DNA of 64,000 nucleotides from Breoghania sp. L-A4 (GTDB lineage: Bacteria; Pseudomonadota; Alphaproteobacteria; Rhizobiales; Stappiaceae), in NCBI RefSeq assembly GCF_003432385.1, contig NZ_CP031841.1, forward strand, positions 1,651,579 to 1,715,578, given 5' to 3'. Of the stretch, positions 32,798 to 43,195 are shown in pieces. The position numbers and the translations under genes are program-made. Position 1 is the first letter of the stretch; each line of letters opens with the position of its first letter. A model generated the notes under the pieces. The model saw only the letters and a program-made list of their open reading frames with translations, ran no database searches and was not told the origin of the DNA.

Positions 32798-35199
32798 CTA
32801 GGCGTCGGCCTTTTTCCGGAAGATCTGCGCGGTGGCGGCCGGACGGGTTTCCGACTGCGTGTGCTCAAGCGGCAGGGTGACCGTGACCTTGGTGCCGACG
32901 CCGACTTCCGACTGGATGATCATGGTGCCGTCGTGCAGGTCGATGAGCGAGCGCGCGATGGCGAGCCCCAGCCCGGAGCCGGGACGGCTCTTGGTGAACT
33001 GGTTCTCCACCTGCACGAAGGGCTGCGCCAGCTTGGCGATGTCGGCCTTGGCGATTCCGATGCCGGTGTCTTCGATGATGATGCTCACGGCTTCGCCCTG
33101 GCGGCGCGAGCGGACCGTCATCCGGCCGCCCTCCGGCGTGAACTTGATGGCGTTGGACATCAGGTTGAGCAGGATCTGCTTGACCGCCTTGGTGTCGACC
33201 GTGATTGCGTCGATGGAATCCAGTTCCATCTTCACCGCGATCCGCTTCATGTCGGCTTCCGGCGCCATGACGCGCGTCGCCTCGCTGATGAGCGCGCCGA
33301 GATCGGTGGCCTCGAAGTTCATGTCGATGCGGCCGGCCTCGATCTTCGACATGTCGAGAATGTCGTTGATGACGCCGAGCAGATGCGTGCCCGACTTGTG
33401 GATGTCGCCGCAGTAGCCGTGGTACTTGTCCGAGCCGAGGTCGCCGAACATGCCTTCGGTCATGATTTCGGAGAAGCCGATGATGGCGTTGAGAGGCGTG
33501 CGCAGCTCGTGGCTCATGTTGGCGAGGAATTCCGACTTGGCGCGGTTGGCGTTCTCCGCGCGGTTCTTCTCCTCGGCGTATTTCTCGGCCAGCTCGACGA
33601 GCTGTTGCGCCTGGAATTCCAGTTTCTGGCGTGATTGGCGCAGATCGGCGACGGTGGCCATCAGCCGGCGTTCGCTTTCGAGCAGTTTCTCTTCGTGCCG
33701 CTTCAGCGCGGAAATGTCGGTGCCGACGGACACATAGCCGCCGTCCTTGGTGCGGCGCTCGGAAATCTGCAGCCAGCGCTCGTCTTCCAATTGCGCCTCG
33801 TAGAAGCGCGCGCCGGCGGGAACGCGGGCGTCGGGCTGGATCTGCGTGGTGATGATCGGCTGGCGCGCGTTGGTCATCAGATCCTTGTAGGCGATGCCCG
33901 GCCGGACCTGTGCGGTGGGCAGATTGTGCAACTCCATGTAGTTGGTGTTGCACATGACAAGCTGATTGTTGGAATCCCACAACACGAAGGCTTCGGAGAT
34001 GGTCTCGATGGCGTCGCGCAGGCGCAGGTCGGAGGTGCGGCTGTGCTCCTCGATCTGTCGCTGCTCGGTAATGTCGACGGCGATCCCGATCAGATGCGGC
34101 GTGGAGACGCCCGGCTCATGCGCCACTTCGGCGCGCGCCCGCACCCAGATCCAGGAGCCGTCCGCATGGCGCATGCGGAACATCCGGTCGAGCATGGTCG
34201 CGCCGGTTTCCATCAGATCGCAGGCGATTTCGTACAGATTACCGTCGTCGGGATGCATCAGTTCCGCGAAATCGGAAAAGCCCACGAGATCCGTCTTCGG
34301 CGTTTGCCCGAGGATCTCGAACATCGAGCTGGACCAGAACATGCGGCCGCGGCCCAGGTCCCAGTCGAACAACCCGCAGCGGCCGCGCATGAGCGCTGTG
34401 TCGATGCGTCCGCGGGCGGCGGCATAGATGTCGTCCGCCTGTTCGGCCCGCGCCGCCTGGCTGTAGAAGGCGTAGATCAGCACGATGAGCACCGAGCTGG
34501 TGCCGACGAAAAGCGTCACGTTGCCGTGCATGTCGGAACGCCAGTCGGCGAAGACATCGTCCTTGGACTGGATGACGGCGACCATGCCGATGCGGCCGCC
34601 AAGGTGATGCACGGTGGCAAGGGCCTCGGGGCCGGCGGGCTGGTTGATTTCCATGACGCCGGCGCGCGCGCCGAAGACGGTGAGCGGCTGGTTGGTGCCG
34701 AGAAGCGCCGACAGGGACTGCCCTCGAGGGCGGCGTTGGCAGGCGCGCTGGCGACGACGGTTCCCTCGGCGTCGGTGAGGAGGATCTGGCGGTTGAAGCT
34801 GGTTGCGCGCGGCGGCATGGCTTCGGCAAGCGCACTGCGCAGCGCCGTGGCGTAGCCGGTCTCGGGCAGGGAGGCTTCCTCGGCGGTCAGACGGGCGGCG
34901 AGCGTCGTGGCGATCATCGTGAGATCGTCGTGGGCGCGGGCGTCCACCTCCGTATAGTTGTTGGACAGTTCGATGCCGCGATAGCATGCCAGCGTTGCGA
35001 TGAAGAAGAGGCACAGGATCGGGATCGCCCGGCGCAGGAGCGGTTCGGTAGACACCAGCCGTGCGTATGCGGGGCGTGCCAGCAGCCGGATGTGGCCGCT
35101 CAGCGACGTCTCCGCGCGAGATTTCGCGGAAGACGGTTTACGCGCCGGGAAAAAGGCAAAGCGACGTTCTGTCGCGTTGCCCGTAAAGGCCCGCGCCAT
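32798..35199 (-). CDS. pleC: PAS-domain sensor histidine kinase, PleC-like, frameshift in this sequence
   Basis: Membrane kinase of about 800 residues. The N-terminus has a transmembrane helix (AIPILCLFFIATLACYRGIE), an extracytoplasmic domain and a second helix (TLFVGTSSVLIVLIYAFYSQ). Two PAS domains follow (GLFDWDLGRGRMFWSSSMFE; AIETISEAFVLWDSNNQLV), then a coiled coil. HisKA is NMSHELRTPLNAIIGFSE and the ATPase domain contains LLNLMSNAIKFTPEGG. One base is missing in the C-run at 34721-34723; restoring it gives NAALEGQSLSALLG. The ATG at 35199 has GAGAGGA upstream. In rhizobia PleC follows glnE and acts on DivK in cell-cycle control. The assignment rests on architecture and synteny recalled from memory. 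Confidence 0.85.
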
Positions 35200-35681
35200 C
35201 GGAGAGTCCTCTCGATTTCGATGTTTTTCGATGATCCGACAATTTCCGCCGCGCCGAATCACCTTCATTTGAATCCAGCCGAATCGACTTGTCCAGAGTC
35301 TGTGAACAAAAAATTATTAACGGAATCCGAAGGGCTTATCTATTCGCGTTAACCATAAGCTGAAAGCTGGCAAGCGGAATTGTGCTTATTCATCCGCACG
35401 TTGAAAAGCCGAAGCGCAGAACGCCGCGAAACTGCCGTAACGTAATCGTGAAAATACCATATGCGTTGAAACCAAAGCGGCGAGAGTGTCTTGCCAGGGT
35501 CTGCCGAAACGCGACCATTGGTGAAAAGGTCTATGCGTCTATTGCGGGCTGCACGCGAGAATGCCGGGGACGCCGCTTGACGGTGTGGCGGGGTTCCTTT
35601 TCCGCCGGCGTGTGGCTGCCGGCTCGACCGCATTGGCGCGCCAGCCGGCGTCCGGATCGCACCGTTGCGCGGCGACGGGCG
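35200..35681. other. Non-coding region between pleC and the AraC regulator gene
   Basis: This 482-bp stretch shows no gene with family likeness or a good start. Its pleC-proximal half (35273-35370) is AT-rich and likely holds the pleC promoter. Within it lies TTAACCAT at 35349-35356, which matches the CtrA half-site consensus known from Caulobacter. No hairpin with a T-run is evident after the AraC gene. Confidence 0.4.
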
Positions 35682-36713
35682 TCAACTGGAGCGGATCTGC
35701 GCGGGGTAGACGCCATAGCGCAGGAAGAAGGCGCGGCTGAAGCTTGACGCGTGGGAATAGCCGAGCCGGAACGAGAGCTCCTTCACCGAGACCGTGCCGG
35801 TGTGCAGGATCTGATAGGCGTGGTCGAGCCGCGCGTTGGTCAGCGTCTTGAAGATGCTGGTGCCATACAGCTCGCGGAACGCGTGATCGAGACGCCTCTC
35901 GCTCATGCCGGCGGTTTCCGCCAGCGCACTGCTTGTCGGCGGATCACGCAAGTCCAGCAAAAGCCGTTCATGCGCTTCTTTGGCGCCGCGGATTTCGCTG
36001 ATGCTCAAGGTGCCGTTGCGCGCGTCCGCCCCGCAGAGTTCATGCAGAAACTGCGTGATCATCTGCATCGCCAGGCTCTCGAAGGCCAGCGCGCGCATTG
36101 GTTCGGCATAGTTGTCGATTTGCAGGGCCAGCATTTGCAGAAGACTGCGGTTGACGATGGGGGCCGCGATGCTCTTGCTGACGGTATCGGCGGTGAAGGC
36201 CGCCAATTCCTTCGGCAGGCGCCCGCCAAACCAGTCAGCCAGACTCTGCACGCCCACGCACGGCACGAAGGTCCGGTTCCGGGTCACCTTCTGGAAGTCG
36301 TAGACAATCGAGTCCGGATACAGGCGGATCGCTCTCAGGTCCTTGCTCGCATTGTAGGCGTGCGGCTGGAGATCGGCGACGATGACATTCGCGTCCCCCT
36401 GAAACGTTAGCGGAATGAACACGATCGGCTGAAGCAATTCCGTGGGCAGTGTCGGCTTCATCAAGCCGGGATTGCGCACGTCCACGCTTCCGTCAACCCA
36501 GAACATGTTGGACCGTGAAAAGTTGTCCACCCGCGCCGTTATTGTCATTTCCGCAGATTCGACAGTAATTTTCCGTTCTTTTTGCATCAAAATGGGCGTG
36601 GAAGGCTCGTGCAACCAATTTTCCATTGTGTTCCTGACGCAGAAAACGGGCGCGGCTCCCGATACCGTATTTGTTCCGCTGATAGCATAAACACCGGCGG
36701 CGACTAATCCCAT
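35682..36713 (-). CDS. AraC-family transcriptional regulator
   Basis: A 343-residue protein from the ATG at 36713; the frame remains open to an ATG at 36848 but without family support. The C-terminal third is the AraC double helix-turn-helix: SSALAETAGMSERRLDHAFR for the first helix pair, and VKELSFRLGYSHASSFSRAF with YGVYPAQIRSS for the second. The N-terminal two thirds are an AraC-type sensing domain (WFGGRLPKELAAF). It is divergently transcribed from the autotransporter gene across a 263-bp gap, so it probably controls that gene (inference). Confidence 0.85.
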   Translation of the reverse strand: MGLVAAGVYAISGTNTVSGAAPVFCVRNTMENWLHEPSTPILMQKERKITVESAEMTITARVDNFSRSNMFWVDGSVDVRNPGLMKPTLPTELLQPIVFIPLTFQGDANVIVADLQPHAYNASKDLRAIRLYPDSIVYDFQKVTRNRTFVPCVGVQSLADWFGGRLPKELAAFTADTVSKSIAAPIVNRSLLQMLALQIDNYAEPMRALAFESLAMQMITQFLHELCGADARNGTLSISEIRGAKEAHERLLLDLRDPPTSSALAETAGMSERRLDHAFRELYGTSIFKTLTNARLDHAYQILHTGTVSVKELSFRLGYSHASSFSRAFFLRYGVYPAQIRSS

Positions 36714-36976
36714 TTCATCTTTTGCTATGCATTGGCGATTTTTGTCATGCGCATTCGCCTGATCGGATGCCGCGACCGGGGTAGGTTCGCCCACAGGATG
36801 CCGACCGGGACCCGCTTTGCGGATGCGCGCGATTTTGCACATCCCCATGTGATTTCAGACATGCGGTCCCCGATGGCACCCTCCGCGCCTGTCCGTACGA
36901 AATGGACGAATGCCAAAAGAATCGCCGAGCGGACCGGCACTCGCGCCGGATCCATCTCCAAATCATTGAGGACTGC

Positions 36977-39900
36977 ATGCCCTTTTGCCACCTGAAAGCC
37001 GAAGACGATTTCAAGATGTCTCCGGATATGCTTTTGCGGACAACGGCTTTACACAAGCTGGCGACATCCATCACCGCGCTGGCGCTCGGCGCCGCCGTGT
37101 TCCCAAGCATCGCGCAGGCGGACGACTGGCTGGGCACGGCGTCGGCGGACTGGTTCAACGCGGCGAACTGGAGCGGCGCGGTACCGGATGCGGCGACGAA
37201 TGTCTTTCTCGACACCGCTAGCCCCAATGCCACGCTCATCAATGGCGCGGCGGCGCTGTCGGCACTCGCCGTCACGGGCAACACCGGCACGGGTTCGCTG
37301 ACGATTTCCAACGGCGGCACCCTTGCAAGCGGCGACGGCCATATCGGTGCGGCGGCGGGTGGCACAGGCACTGTCGCTGTGACCGGCGTCGGATCACAAT
37401 GGAGCAGCAGCGGTGCCCTCTACGTGGGCAACGCCGGCACGGGCACCTTGACGGTATCCGACAGCGCCCAGGTCCTCGTGGGGACGGGCGCGGCCATCGG
37501 CGTCGATACGGGCAGCAGCGGCACGGTTGCGGTGACCGGCGCAGGGTCGATCCTGAGCAGCGTCGATGAAGTGTTTGTCGGTGTCAAAGGCGCCGGCGCG
37601 ATGACGATCTCGGACGGCGGCGCGGTCGAAAGCACCGACGGCACCATCGGCGGCGATACGAACGGGACCGGCGCGGTCACGGTGACCGGCGCCGGCTCGT
37701 CCTGGAACGGCAGCGCGATCACCGTCGGCATGCTGGGCACGGGCACTCTGGCCATTGCCGAGGGCGGTGCGCTCTACAGCACGTCGGGCGTGATCGGCAG
37801 CGCGGCCAGCGGCACGGGCACGGCCACGGTCACCGGCACCGGTTCGCTGTGGGACAACACCGGCAACCTGACCGTCGGCCAGGACGGCACCGGGTCACTG
37901 ACGGTGTCCGATGCGGGCCAGATCGACGTGGCGTCCGAGGCCAGGATCGGATTCGGCGCGGGCAGCAATGGCGCTGTTACCGTGACCGGCGCCGGATCCC
38001 AGTTGAACACGGACACGCTTCTTGTCGGGTATCTCGGCACCGGCGCTCTGACGATTGCTGACAGCGGCGCGGTCTCCGCCAACACCACCACGATTGGCGG
38101 CACCGCGACAGTTAGCGGCGCGACCTTGAGCAGCACTCTCGTCAATGTCGGCGGCACCGGCGGCGGTGTGCTGGCGGTTGCCGCAGGCGGCATCGTGAAC
38201 GCGACCACCACGTCGGCCGACAGCGGCACGATATCGGTCAGCGGCGCCGGCGCGACCCTCTCCAGCACCAACATCGCGCTCGGCGCCGACAGCGATGGCG
38301 CGTTGACGCTGTCCGACGGCGGCGCAGTCGTCACCGACAATCTCACCCTCGGCGGGGTGGGTGCCGGGACGGTGAACATAGGCGCGGCCGCGGGCGATGC
38401 GGCCGGCGCCTCGGGAACCCTGACCGCCACCGCGCTGACCTTTAGCGACGGAACGCTGGTCTTCAACCACACGGACACGGGCTATCTGTTTGCGACCGAC
38501 ATGAGCGGCGCGACGGGCGCCATCAGCCAGATCGGCGGCGCGACCAGCCTGACCGGCAATTCCGCCGGTTTCACCGGCCTGACGACGGTCTCCGGCGGCA
38601 GCCTCTCGGTCAACGGCACGCTCGGCGGACCGGTGACGGTCTCCGGCGGTTCGCTCGGCGGCACGGGAAGCATTCTCGATACGGTGACCATCGCCTCGGG
38701 CGGCACCTTCGCGCCGGGCAACTCGATCGGCACGACCACTGTGACCTCGGTGACCTTCGATGCCGGTTCGTTCTACGCGGCCGAGGTGGAAAGCGGTGGC
38801 ACGTCGGACCTGATCAACGCCAGCGGCATCGTCACGATCAACGGCGGCACCGTCCAGGTCATCGCTTCTCCGGACTACCTGCTCGGCGCGCCCTATACGA
38901 TCATCACCGCCACGGGTGGCGTGGTCGGTACGTTTGATGCCGCAACCTCCCAGATCTTCCTGACGCCGACGCTGACGTATGATTTCAACAATGTGTTCGT
39001 CGAACTGGCCATCGCCAGCTTCGACAGCGCCGCCGTGACCGTGAACCAGAAGGCGGCGGCGGTTGCGACCGACGCGCTTGGCGCGGGCAATGTGCTTTAC
39101 GACGCGATCGCGGTGCTGGCCACGGCCGCGCAGGCGCAGGCCGCCTTCGACGCGGTTTCCGGCGAAATCCATGCCTCCGCCAAGACGGCGCTGGTCGAGG
39201 ACAGCCGCTTCGTGCACGACGCGGCCAACAACCGCATTCGCGCGGCCTTCGGCAGTGTCGGCGCGGACAGGGACGCGAACGCGACGACCGGCCTGTGGGT
39301 CGAAAGCTTCGGCGCCATCGGCCGGACCGACAGCGACGGCAATGCGGCGGCGCTCAGCCGCTCCGTCGGCGGAATATTCGTCGGCGTGGACGGCGAGGTC
39401 GCGGACGATGTGACCATCGGCGTCCTGGCCGGCTACAGCCATTCGGCATTCGACGCCGACGCGCGATCCTCGTCCGGAGAAGCCGACACTTTCCATCTCG
39501 CCGCCTATGGCGGAACGCAATGGGGCAAGCTGGCGCTGCGCGCCGGCGGCGCCTACAGCTGGCATGCGCTGGCCTTCGACCGGAGCGTCGCCATCTCCGG
39601 CTTCAGCGACAGTCTCTCATCGTCCTACGACGCGGCGACCGGGCAGCTGTTCGCGGAGGTCGGCTACGGGATGACCATGGGCACGGCCCGCTTCGAGCCC
39701 TTTGTGAAGCTGGCGCACGTCCGCCACGCAACCGAGGGCTTCACGGAAAGCGGGGGCGCGGCGGCGCTGACCGGCGCCAGCGACGTCTTCAGCACCACCT
39801 TCACGACGCTTGGCCTTCGCGGCGAAACCGAAGTGGCGTTTGGCGAGACGACAAAGGCGCGCGCGACCGGCATGATCGGCTGGCGGCACGGCTTCGGCTC

Positions 39901-40108
39901 CTCGACGCCCTCGCAGAGGCTGGCCTTTGCCGGCGGCACCGCCTTTACCGTCTATGGCGCGCCGGTGGCGCGCGATGCGCTGCTGCTGGAGGCGGGGCTG
40001 GATTTCGACGTCCGCGCGAACACCACGCTGGGCGTCGCCTATTCCGGCCAGCTCGGCACCGGCATGTACGATCATGCCTTGCGGGCCAATCTCGGCGTCA
40101 CATTCTGA
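36977..40108 (+). CDS. Autotransporter adhesin with repetitive passenger domain (type Va)
   Basis: About 1043 residues. The signal peptide ends at PSIAQADDWLG. The passenger is built from repeats of the form GTGTLTVSDSAQV with VTGAGSxW and VG motifs every 45-50 residues, Gly/Ser/Thr-rich and cysteine-free, as in beta-helical autotransporters. A passenger-associated GGTFAPGNSIGTTTV segment (PATR-type) lies near residue 600. From about residue 770 an autotransporter beta-barrel follows (TTGLWVESFGAIGRTDSDGN) and ends ANLGVTF with the terminal Phe expected by the BAM complex. GAGG precedes the chosen ATG; ATG 37016 is an alternative. Likely a surface adhesin. Confidence 0.9.
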   Translation: MPFCHLKAEDDFKMSPDMLLRTTALHKLATSITALALGAAVFPSIAQADDWLGTASADWFNAANWSGAVPDAATNVFLDTASPNATLINGAAALSALAVTGNTGTGSLTISNGGTLASGDGHIGAAAGGTGTVAVTGVGSQWSSSGALYVGNAGTGTLTVSDSAQVLVGTGAAIGVDTGSSGTVAVTGAGSILSSVDEVFVGVKGAGAMTISDGGAVESTDGTIGGDTNGTGAVTVTGAGSSWNGSAITVGMLGTGTLAIAEGGALYSTSGVIGSAASGTGTATVTGTGSLWDNTGNLTVGQDGTGSLTVSDAGQIDVASEARIGFGAGSNGAVTVTGAGSQLNTDTLLVGYLGTGALTIADSGAVSANTTTIGGTATVSGATLSSTLVNVGGTGGGVLAVAAGGIVNATTTSADSGTISVSGAGATLSSTNIALGADSDGALTLSDGGAVVTDNLTLGGVGAGTVNIGAAAGDAAGASGTLTATALTFSDGTLVFNHTDTGYLFATDMSGATGAISQIGGATSLTGNSAGFTGLTTVSGGSLSVNGTLGGPVTVSGGSLGGTGSILDTVTIASGGTFAPGNSIGTTTVTSVTFDAGSFYAAEVESGGTSDLINASGIVTINGGTVQVIASPDYLLGAPYTIITATGGVVGTFDAATSQIFLTPTLTYDFNNVFVELAIASFDSAAVTVNQKAAAVATDALGAGNVLYDAIAVLATAAQAQAAFDAVSGEIHASAKTALVEDSRFVHDAANNRIRAAFGSVGADRDANATTGLWVESFGAIGRTDSDGNAAALSRSVGGIFVGVDGEVADDVTIGVLAGYSHSAFDADARSSSGEADTFHLAAYGGTQWGKLALRAGGAYSWHALAFDRSVAISGFSDSLSSSYDAATGQLFAEVGYGMTMGTARFEPFVKLAHVRHATEGFTESGGAAALTGASDVFSTTFTTLGLRGETEVAFGETTKARATGMIGWRHGFGSSTPSQRLAFAGGTAFTVYGAPVARDALLLEAGLDFDVRANTTLGVAYSGQLGTGMYDHALRANLGVTF

Positions 40109-40146
40109 AGCGGTTCTGCCGCACGCATATTCATGTGAACGAACAA

Positions 40147-40188
40147 CGCCTGCCCGGATCCGTTTCCGGGCAGGCGTCATTCGTTTTT
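40147..40188 (+). terminator. Intrinsic terminator after the autotransporter gene
   Basis: CGCCTGCCCGGA (40147-40158) pairs perfectly with TCCGGGCAGGCG (40165-40176). A short spacer and T5 at 40184-40188 follow. It lies between the convergent autotransporter and pepN genes and may act weakly in the other direction too. Confidence 0.8.
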
Positions 40189-40217
40189 AGCAGGTGCAGC
40201 GTCTCGCGCCTGGCGGG

Positions 40218-42866
40218 TCAGCCTTGCTGCAGGCTGCGCGCCACGATGTCCTGGACGTCGCTTGACAGGGTCTCGGCGTTCTCCACCCGACGGAGCGCGG
40301 CTTCCGCCTTGCCGCGGCGGTTCAGCTCCAGCGCGCGCCAGGAACGGAACGCGGAGAGAAGCCGGGCTGCGACCTGCGGGTTGCGCTTGTCGAGCTCGAG
40401 CACCGTGGCCGCCAGGAAGTCGTAACCGGCGCCGTCGGCGCGGTTGAACTGGGTCTGGTTGCCGGTGGCGAACGCGCTGATCAGCGCGCGCACCCGGTTG
40501 GGATTGGTGAACGAGAAGGCCGGGTGGCGCATGAGCGTCTTGACGCGGTCCAGGGCGCCGTCGAAGGGTGCGGTGGCCTGGACCGTGAACCACTTGTCCA
40601 GTACCAGAGCGTTGTCGCTATGTCGCTGGAAGAAGTCCTCCAGCGCCGCATCCGCCTTGCTGTCGCCGCGGTGGACCAGCACCTTCAGGGCGGCCAGACG
40701 GTCGGTCATGTTGTCGGCGGTCTCATAGTGGTTCATTGACCGCGCACTGTGCGCGGCGTCGTTTTCCGCCAGATAGTCGAGCAGCACGGCGCTGAGCGCC
40801 CGGCGGCCCGCATGCGCGGCGTCGGGCGAATAGGGCCCGTCAATCGCCTGTTCCGCGTAGGCGCGTTCGAACGTCGCCGCGCAGGCGCGCGCGACGGCGG
40901 AAGCCAGCGCCTTGCGCGCCGAGGCGATCGCGTCGGGGTCCACGTCGGTGGCGATTTCGCGCGCGACATCGGCGTCGCCCGGCAGTTGCAGCACCAGGGC
41001 CCTGTAGGCCGGCTCCAGACCCGTGTCCGCGGCGATTTCATCCATCAAGGCCGCGAGATCCGCGACATCCACCGAGGGCATGGCGGCTTTGCCCGCGCGC
41101 GTGCCGACGGTCAACAGCTCCATCGCGATCGTCTGAACGGCCTGCCACCGGTTGAAGGTGTCGCCGTCGTGCCGGGCGAGAAAGACCCGGTCGGCGTGCG
41201 GCAGGTCGTGGTTCAGCGTCACGGGAGCGGAGAAGCCGCGCAGCAGCGACGGCACGGGCCGCGCGCCCACGCCGGTGAAGCTCAGCCGCTGGGTCTTGTC
41301 GGTGAGCACGATGACGTCACCACGCACCTCGCCGCCGGAGACCGACTGCCACGCCAGATCGTGACCGTTGGGCCCGACGAGACCGAAACGGATCGGGATG
41401 GTCATGGGCAGCTTGGCATCCTGTCCCGGCGTCGGCGGGCAGGACTGCTCGATGTCGAGCGTGTAGGTGCCTGTCGCCTCGTCCCAGCGATCGCCGACCT
41501 TCAGCGCGGGCGTGCCGGCCTGATCGTACCAAAGCGAGAACTGCGATATGTCGATCCCCGCCGCGTCCCTGAAGCAGGCGAGGAAATCCTCAATGGTGGC
41601 CGCATCGCCGTCGTGCCGCTCGAAGTAGAGATCCATGCTCTTGCGGAAGTCGGCCTCGCCCAGCCACGTCTTGAGCATGCGCACCAGCTCGGCGCCCTTC
41701 TCGTAGACGGTCGCCGTGTAGAAATTATTGATCTGGTGGTAGATTTTCGGGCGTACCGGGTGCGCCAGCGGACCGGCGTCCTCGGGGAACTGGTGCGATT
41801 TCAACAACCGCACATCGGCGATCCGCTTGACCGGCGCCGAACGCTGGTCAGCGGAAAACTCCTGGTCGCGGAAAACGGTGAGGCCTTCCTTCAGGCAGAG
41901 CTGGAACCAGTCGCGGCAGGTGATGCGGTTGCCGGTCCAGTTGTGGAAATACTCGTGCGCGATGATGCCCTCGATATGGGCGTAGTCCTGATCGGTGGCG
42001 GTCTGCGGATTGGCGAGCACGTATTTGTCGTTGAAGATGTTGAGGCCCTTGTTCTCCATGGCCCCCATGTTGAAGTCCGACACCGCGACGATGACGAAGA
42101 TGTCGAGATCGTACTCGCGGCCGAACGCCGTCTCGTCCCAGCGCATCGAGCGCTTGAGGGCGTCCATCGCGTAGTCGCAACGGTCCTCGTTGCCGTGCTC
42201 CACATAGATGCGCAGATCCACCGCGCGGCCGCTCATGGTGGTGAACGTGTCGGAAACACAGGCGAGATCGCCGGCCACCATGGCGAAGAGGTAGGCGGGC
42301 TTGGGAAAGGGATCGTGCCAGACGGCGAAATGCCGGTCCGTGCCATCGATGTCGCCGGACGACACCGGGTTGCCGTTGGCCAGCAGGACGGGCGCATCGG
42401 ATTTGCGCGCCTCAAGCCGCGTGGTGTAGACGGCGAGAACGTCGGGCCGGTCATGGAAATATGTGATGCGGCGGAAGCCTTCCGCCTCGCACTGGGTGCA
42501 ATAGGCGCCATTGGAGCGGAACAGCCCCATCAGCTTGGTGTTGGCTTCTGGATCGATCTGCGTGGTGACCTCCAGTGTGAAGCCGCCGGCCGGCGGCGCG
42601 TGCACCACCAGCTTGCCCGGCGTGGCTTCGAAGGCGTCGCCCGCAAGCGCTGCCCCGTTGAGGGACAGTCCCGTCAACGTCAATTCGTCGCCATCCAGGA
42701 CAAGCGGCGTGCCGGGCGCCGTGCTCTCGCGCGGCGCAAAGCACGTGCGGGCGATCACGCGCGTGGCGTTTGCCGTCAGCCGGAAATCGAGATGAACCGT
42801 CTCGATGGCGTAGGCTGTGGGCAGATAGTCTTCCAGGCGAACGGGTTGGGCCGCATCGGGGCGCAT
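40218..42866 (-). CDS. pepN: Aminopeptidase N (M1 family)
   Basis: An 882-residue cytosolic zinc aminopeptidase of the E. coli PepN type. The substrate-binding motif GAMEN lies in NMGAMENKGLNIF and the zinc site in IIAHEYFHNWTGN, with the second Glu in CLKEGLTVF. It removes N-terminal residues from peptides in protein turnover. The length is close to the family norm of about 870. I chose the ATG at 42866, which yields MRPDAAQPVRLEDYLPTAYA; the frame is open further upstream without similarity. In rhizobia, from memory, pepN follows pleC; here a regulator and an autotransporter lie between them. Confidence 0.95.
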   Translation of the reverse strand: MRPDAAQPVRLEDYLPTAYAIETVHLDFRLTANATRVIARTCFAPRESTAPGTPLVLDGDELTLTGLSLNGAALAGDAFEATPGKLVVHAPPAGGFTLEVTTQIDPEANTKLMGLFRSNGAYCTQCEAEGFRRITYFHDRPDVLAVYTTRLEARKSDAPVLLANGNPVSSGDIDGTDRHFAVWHDPFPKPAYLFAMVAGDLACVSDTFTTMSGRAVDLRIYVEHGNEDRCDYAMDALKRSMRWDETAFGREYDLDIFVIVAVSDFNMGAMENKGLNIFNDKYVLANPQTATDQDYAHIEGIIAHEYFHNWTGNRITCRDWFQLCLKEGLTVFRDQEFSADQRSAPVKRIADVRLLKSHQFPEDAGPLAHPVRPKIYHQINNFYTATVYEKGAELVRMLKTWLGEADFRKSMDLYFERHDGDAATIEDFLACFRDAAGIDISQFSLWYDQAGTPALKVGDRWDEATGTYTLDIEQSCPPTPGQDAKLPMTIPIRFGLVGPNGHDLAWQSVSGGEVRGDVIVLTDKTQRLSFTGVGARPVPSLLRGFSAPVTLNHDLPHADRVFLARHDGDTFNRWQAVQTIAMELLTVGTRAGKAAMPSVDVADLAALMDEIAADTGLEPAYRALVLQLPGDADVAREIATDVDPDAIASARKALASAVARACAATFERAYAEQAIDGPYSPDAAHAGRRALSAVLLDYLAENDAAHSARSMNHYETADNMTDRLAALKVLVHRGDSKADAALEDFFQRHSDNALVLDKWFTVQATAPFDGALDRVKTLMRHPAFSFTNPNRVRALISAFATGNQTQFNRADGAGYDFLAATVLELDKRNPQVAARLLSAFRSWRALELNRRGKAEAALRRVENAETLSSDVQDIVARSLQQG

Positions 42867-43195
42867 GGTCAGCAGTTCCTGTATCCGGATCGCGAATCGG
42901 GCGAAGCGCGCCCGCGCAGTGTCTGTTATCGGGCGCGGCGATGCCAGTTCGAGATTGTGCGGCCTCCGCAGGACGCCGCATTGATCCGCGTCATGTGTCA
43001 GCCGGGCGGCCTGTCGGTGCCTGCCCGGCAATTCATTCCCAGCGGCAGGATTGGCCGGGGCTGGTTCCGCGCGACGGTGCGCGCGATGGCTTCCAACCAT
43101 TGAAAGAAGGCCACAATCGGGTACGGCGCGGCTGGCGTGAATATTGCGATGTGATGTGCCAGCAGGCGCGTAATCCAGCCCGGAAGGACGATCAC

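Noticed and set aside
35382-35747. Open frame of 121 codons between pleC and the AraC gene
   Set aside because: Arg-rich composition, no ribosome binding site, overlaps the end of the AraC gene, no recognisable family.
37260-38500. Regularly spaced repeats that might suggest a CRISPR array or satellite
   Set aside because: They are degenerate coding repeats (VTGAG, GTGTLTVSD) of the autotransporter passenger in an unbroken frame, with no identical direct repeats or spacers.
40749-43103. Open frame of 784 codons on the plus strand opposite pepN
   Set aside because: Antisense shadow of a complete aminopeptidase N with intact GAMEN and HEYFH motifs.
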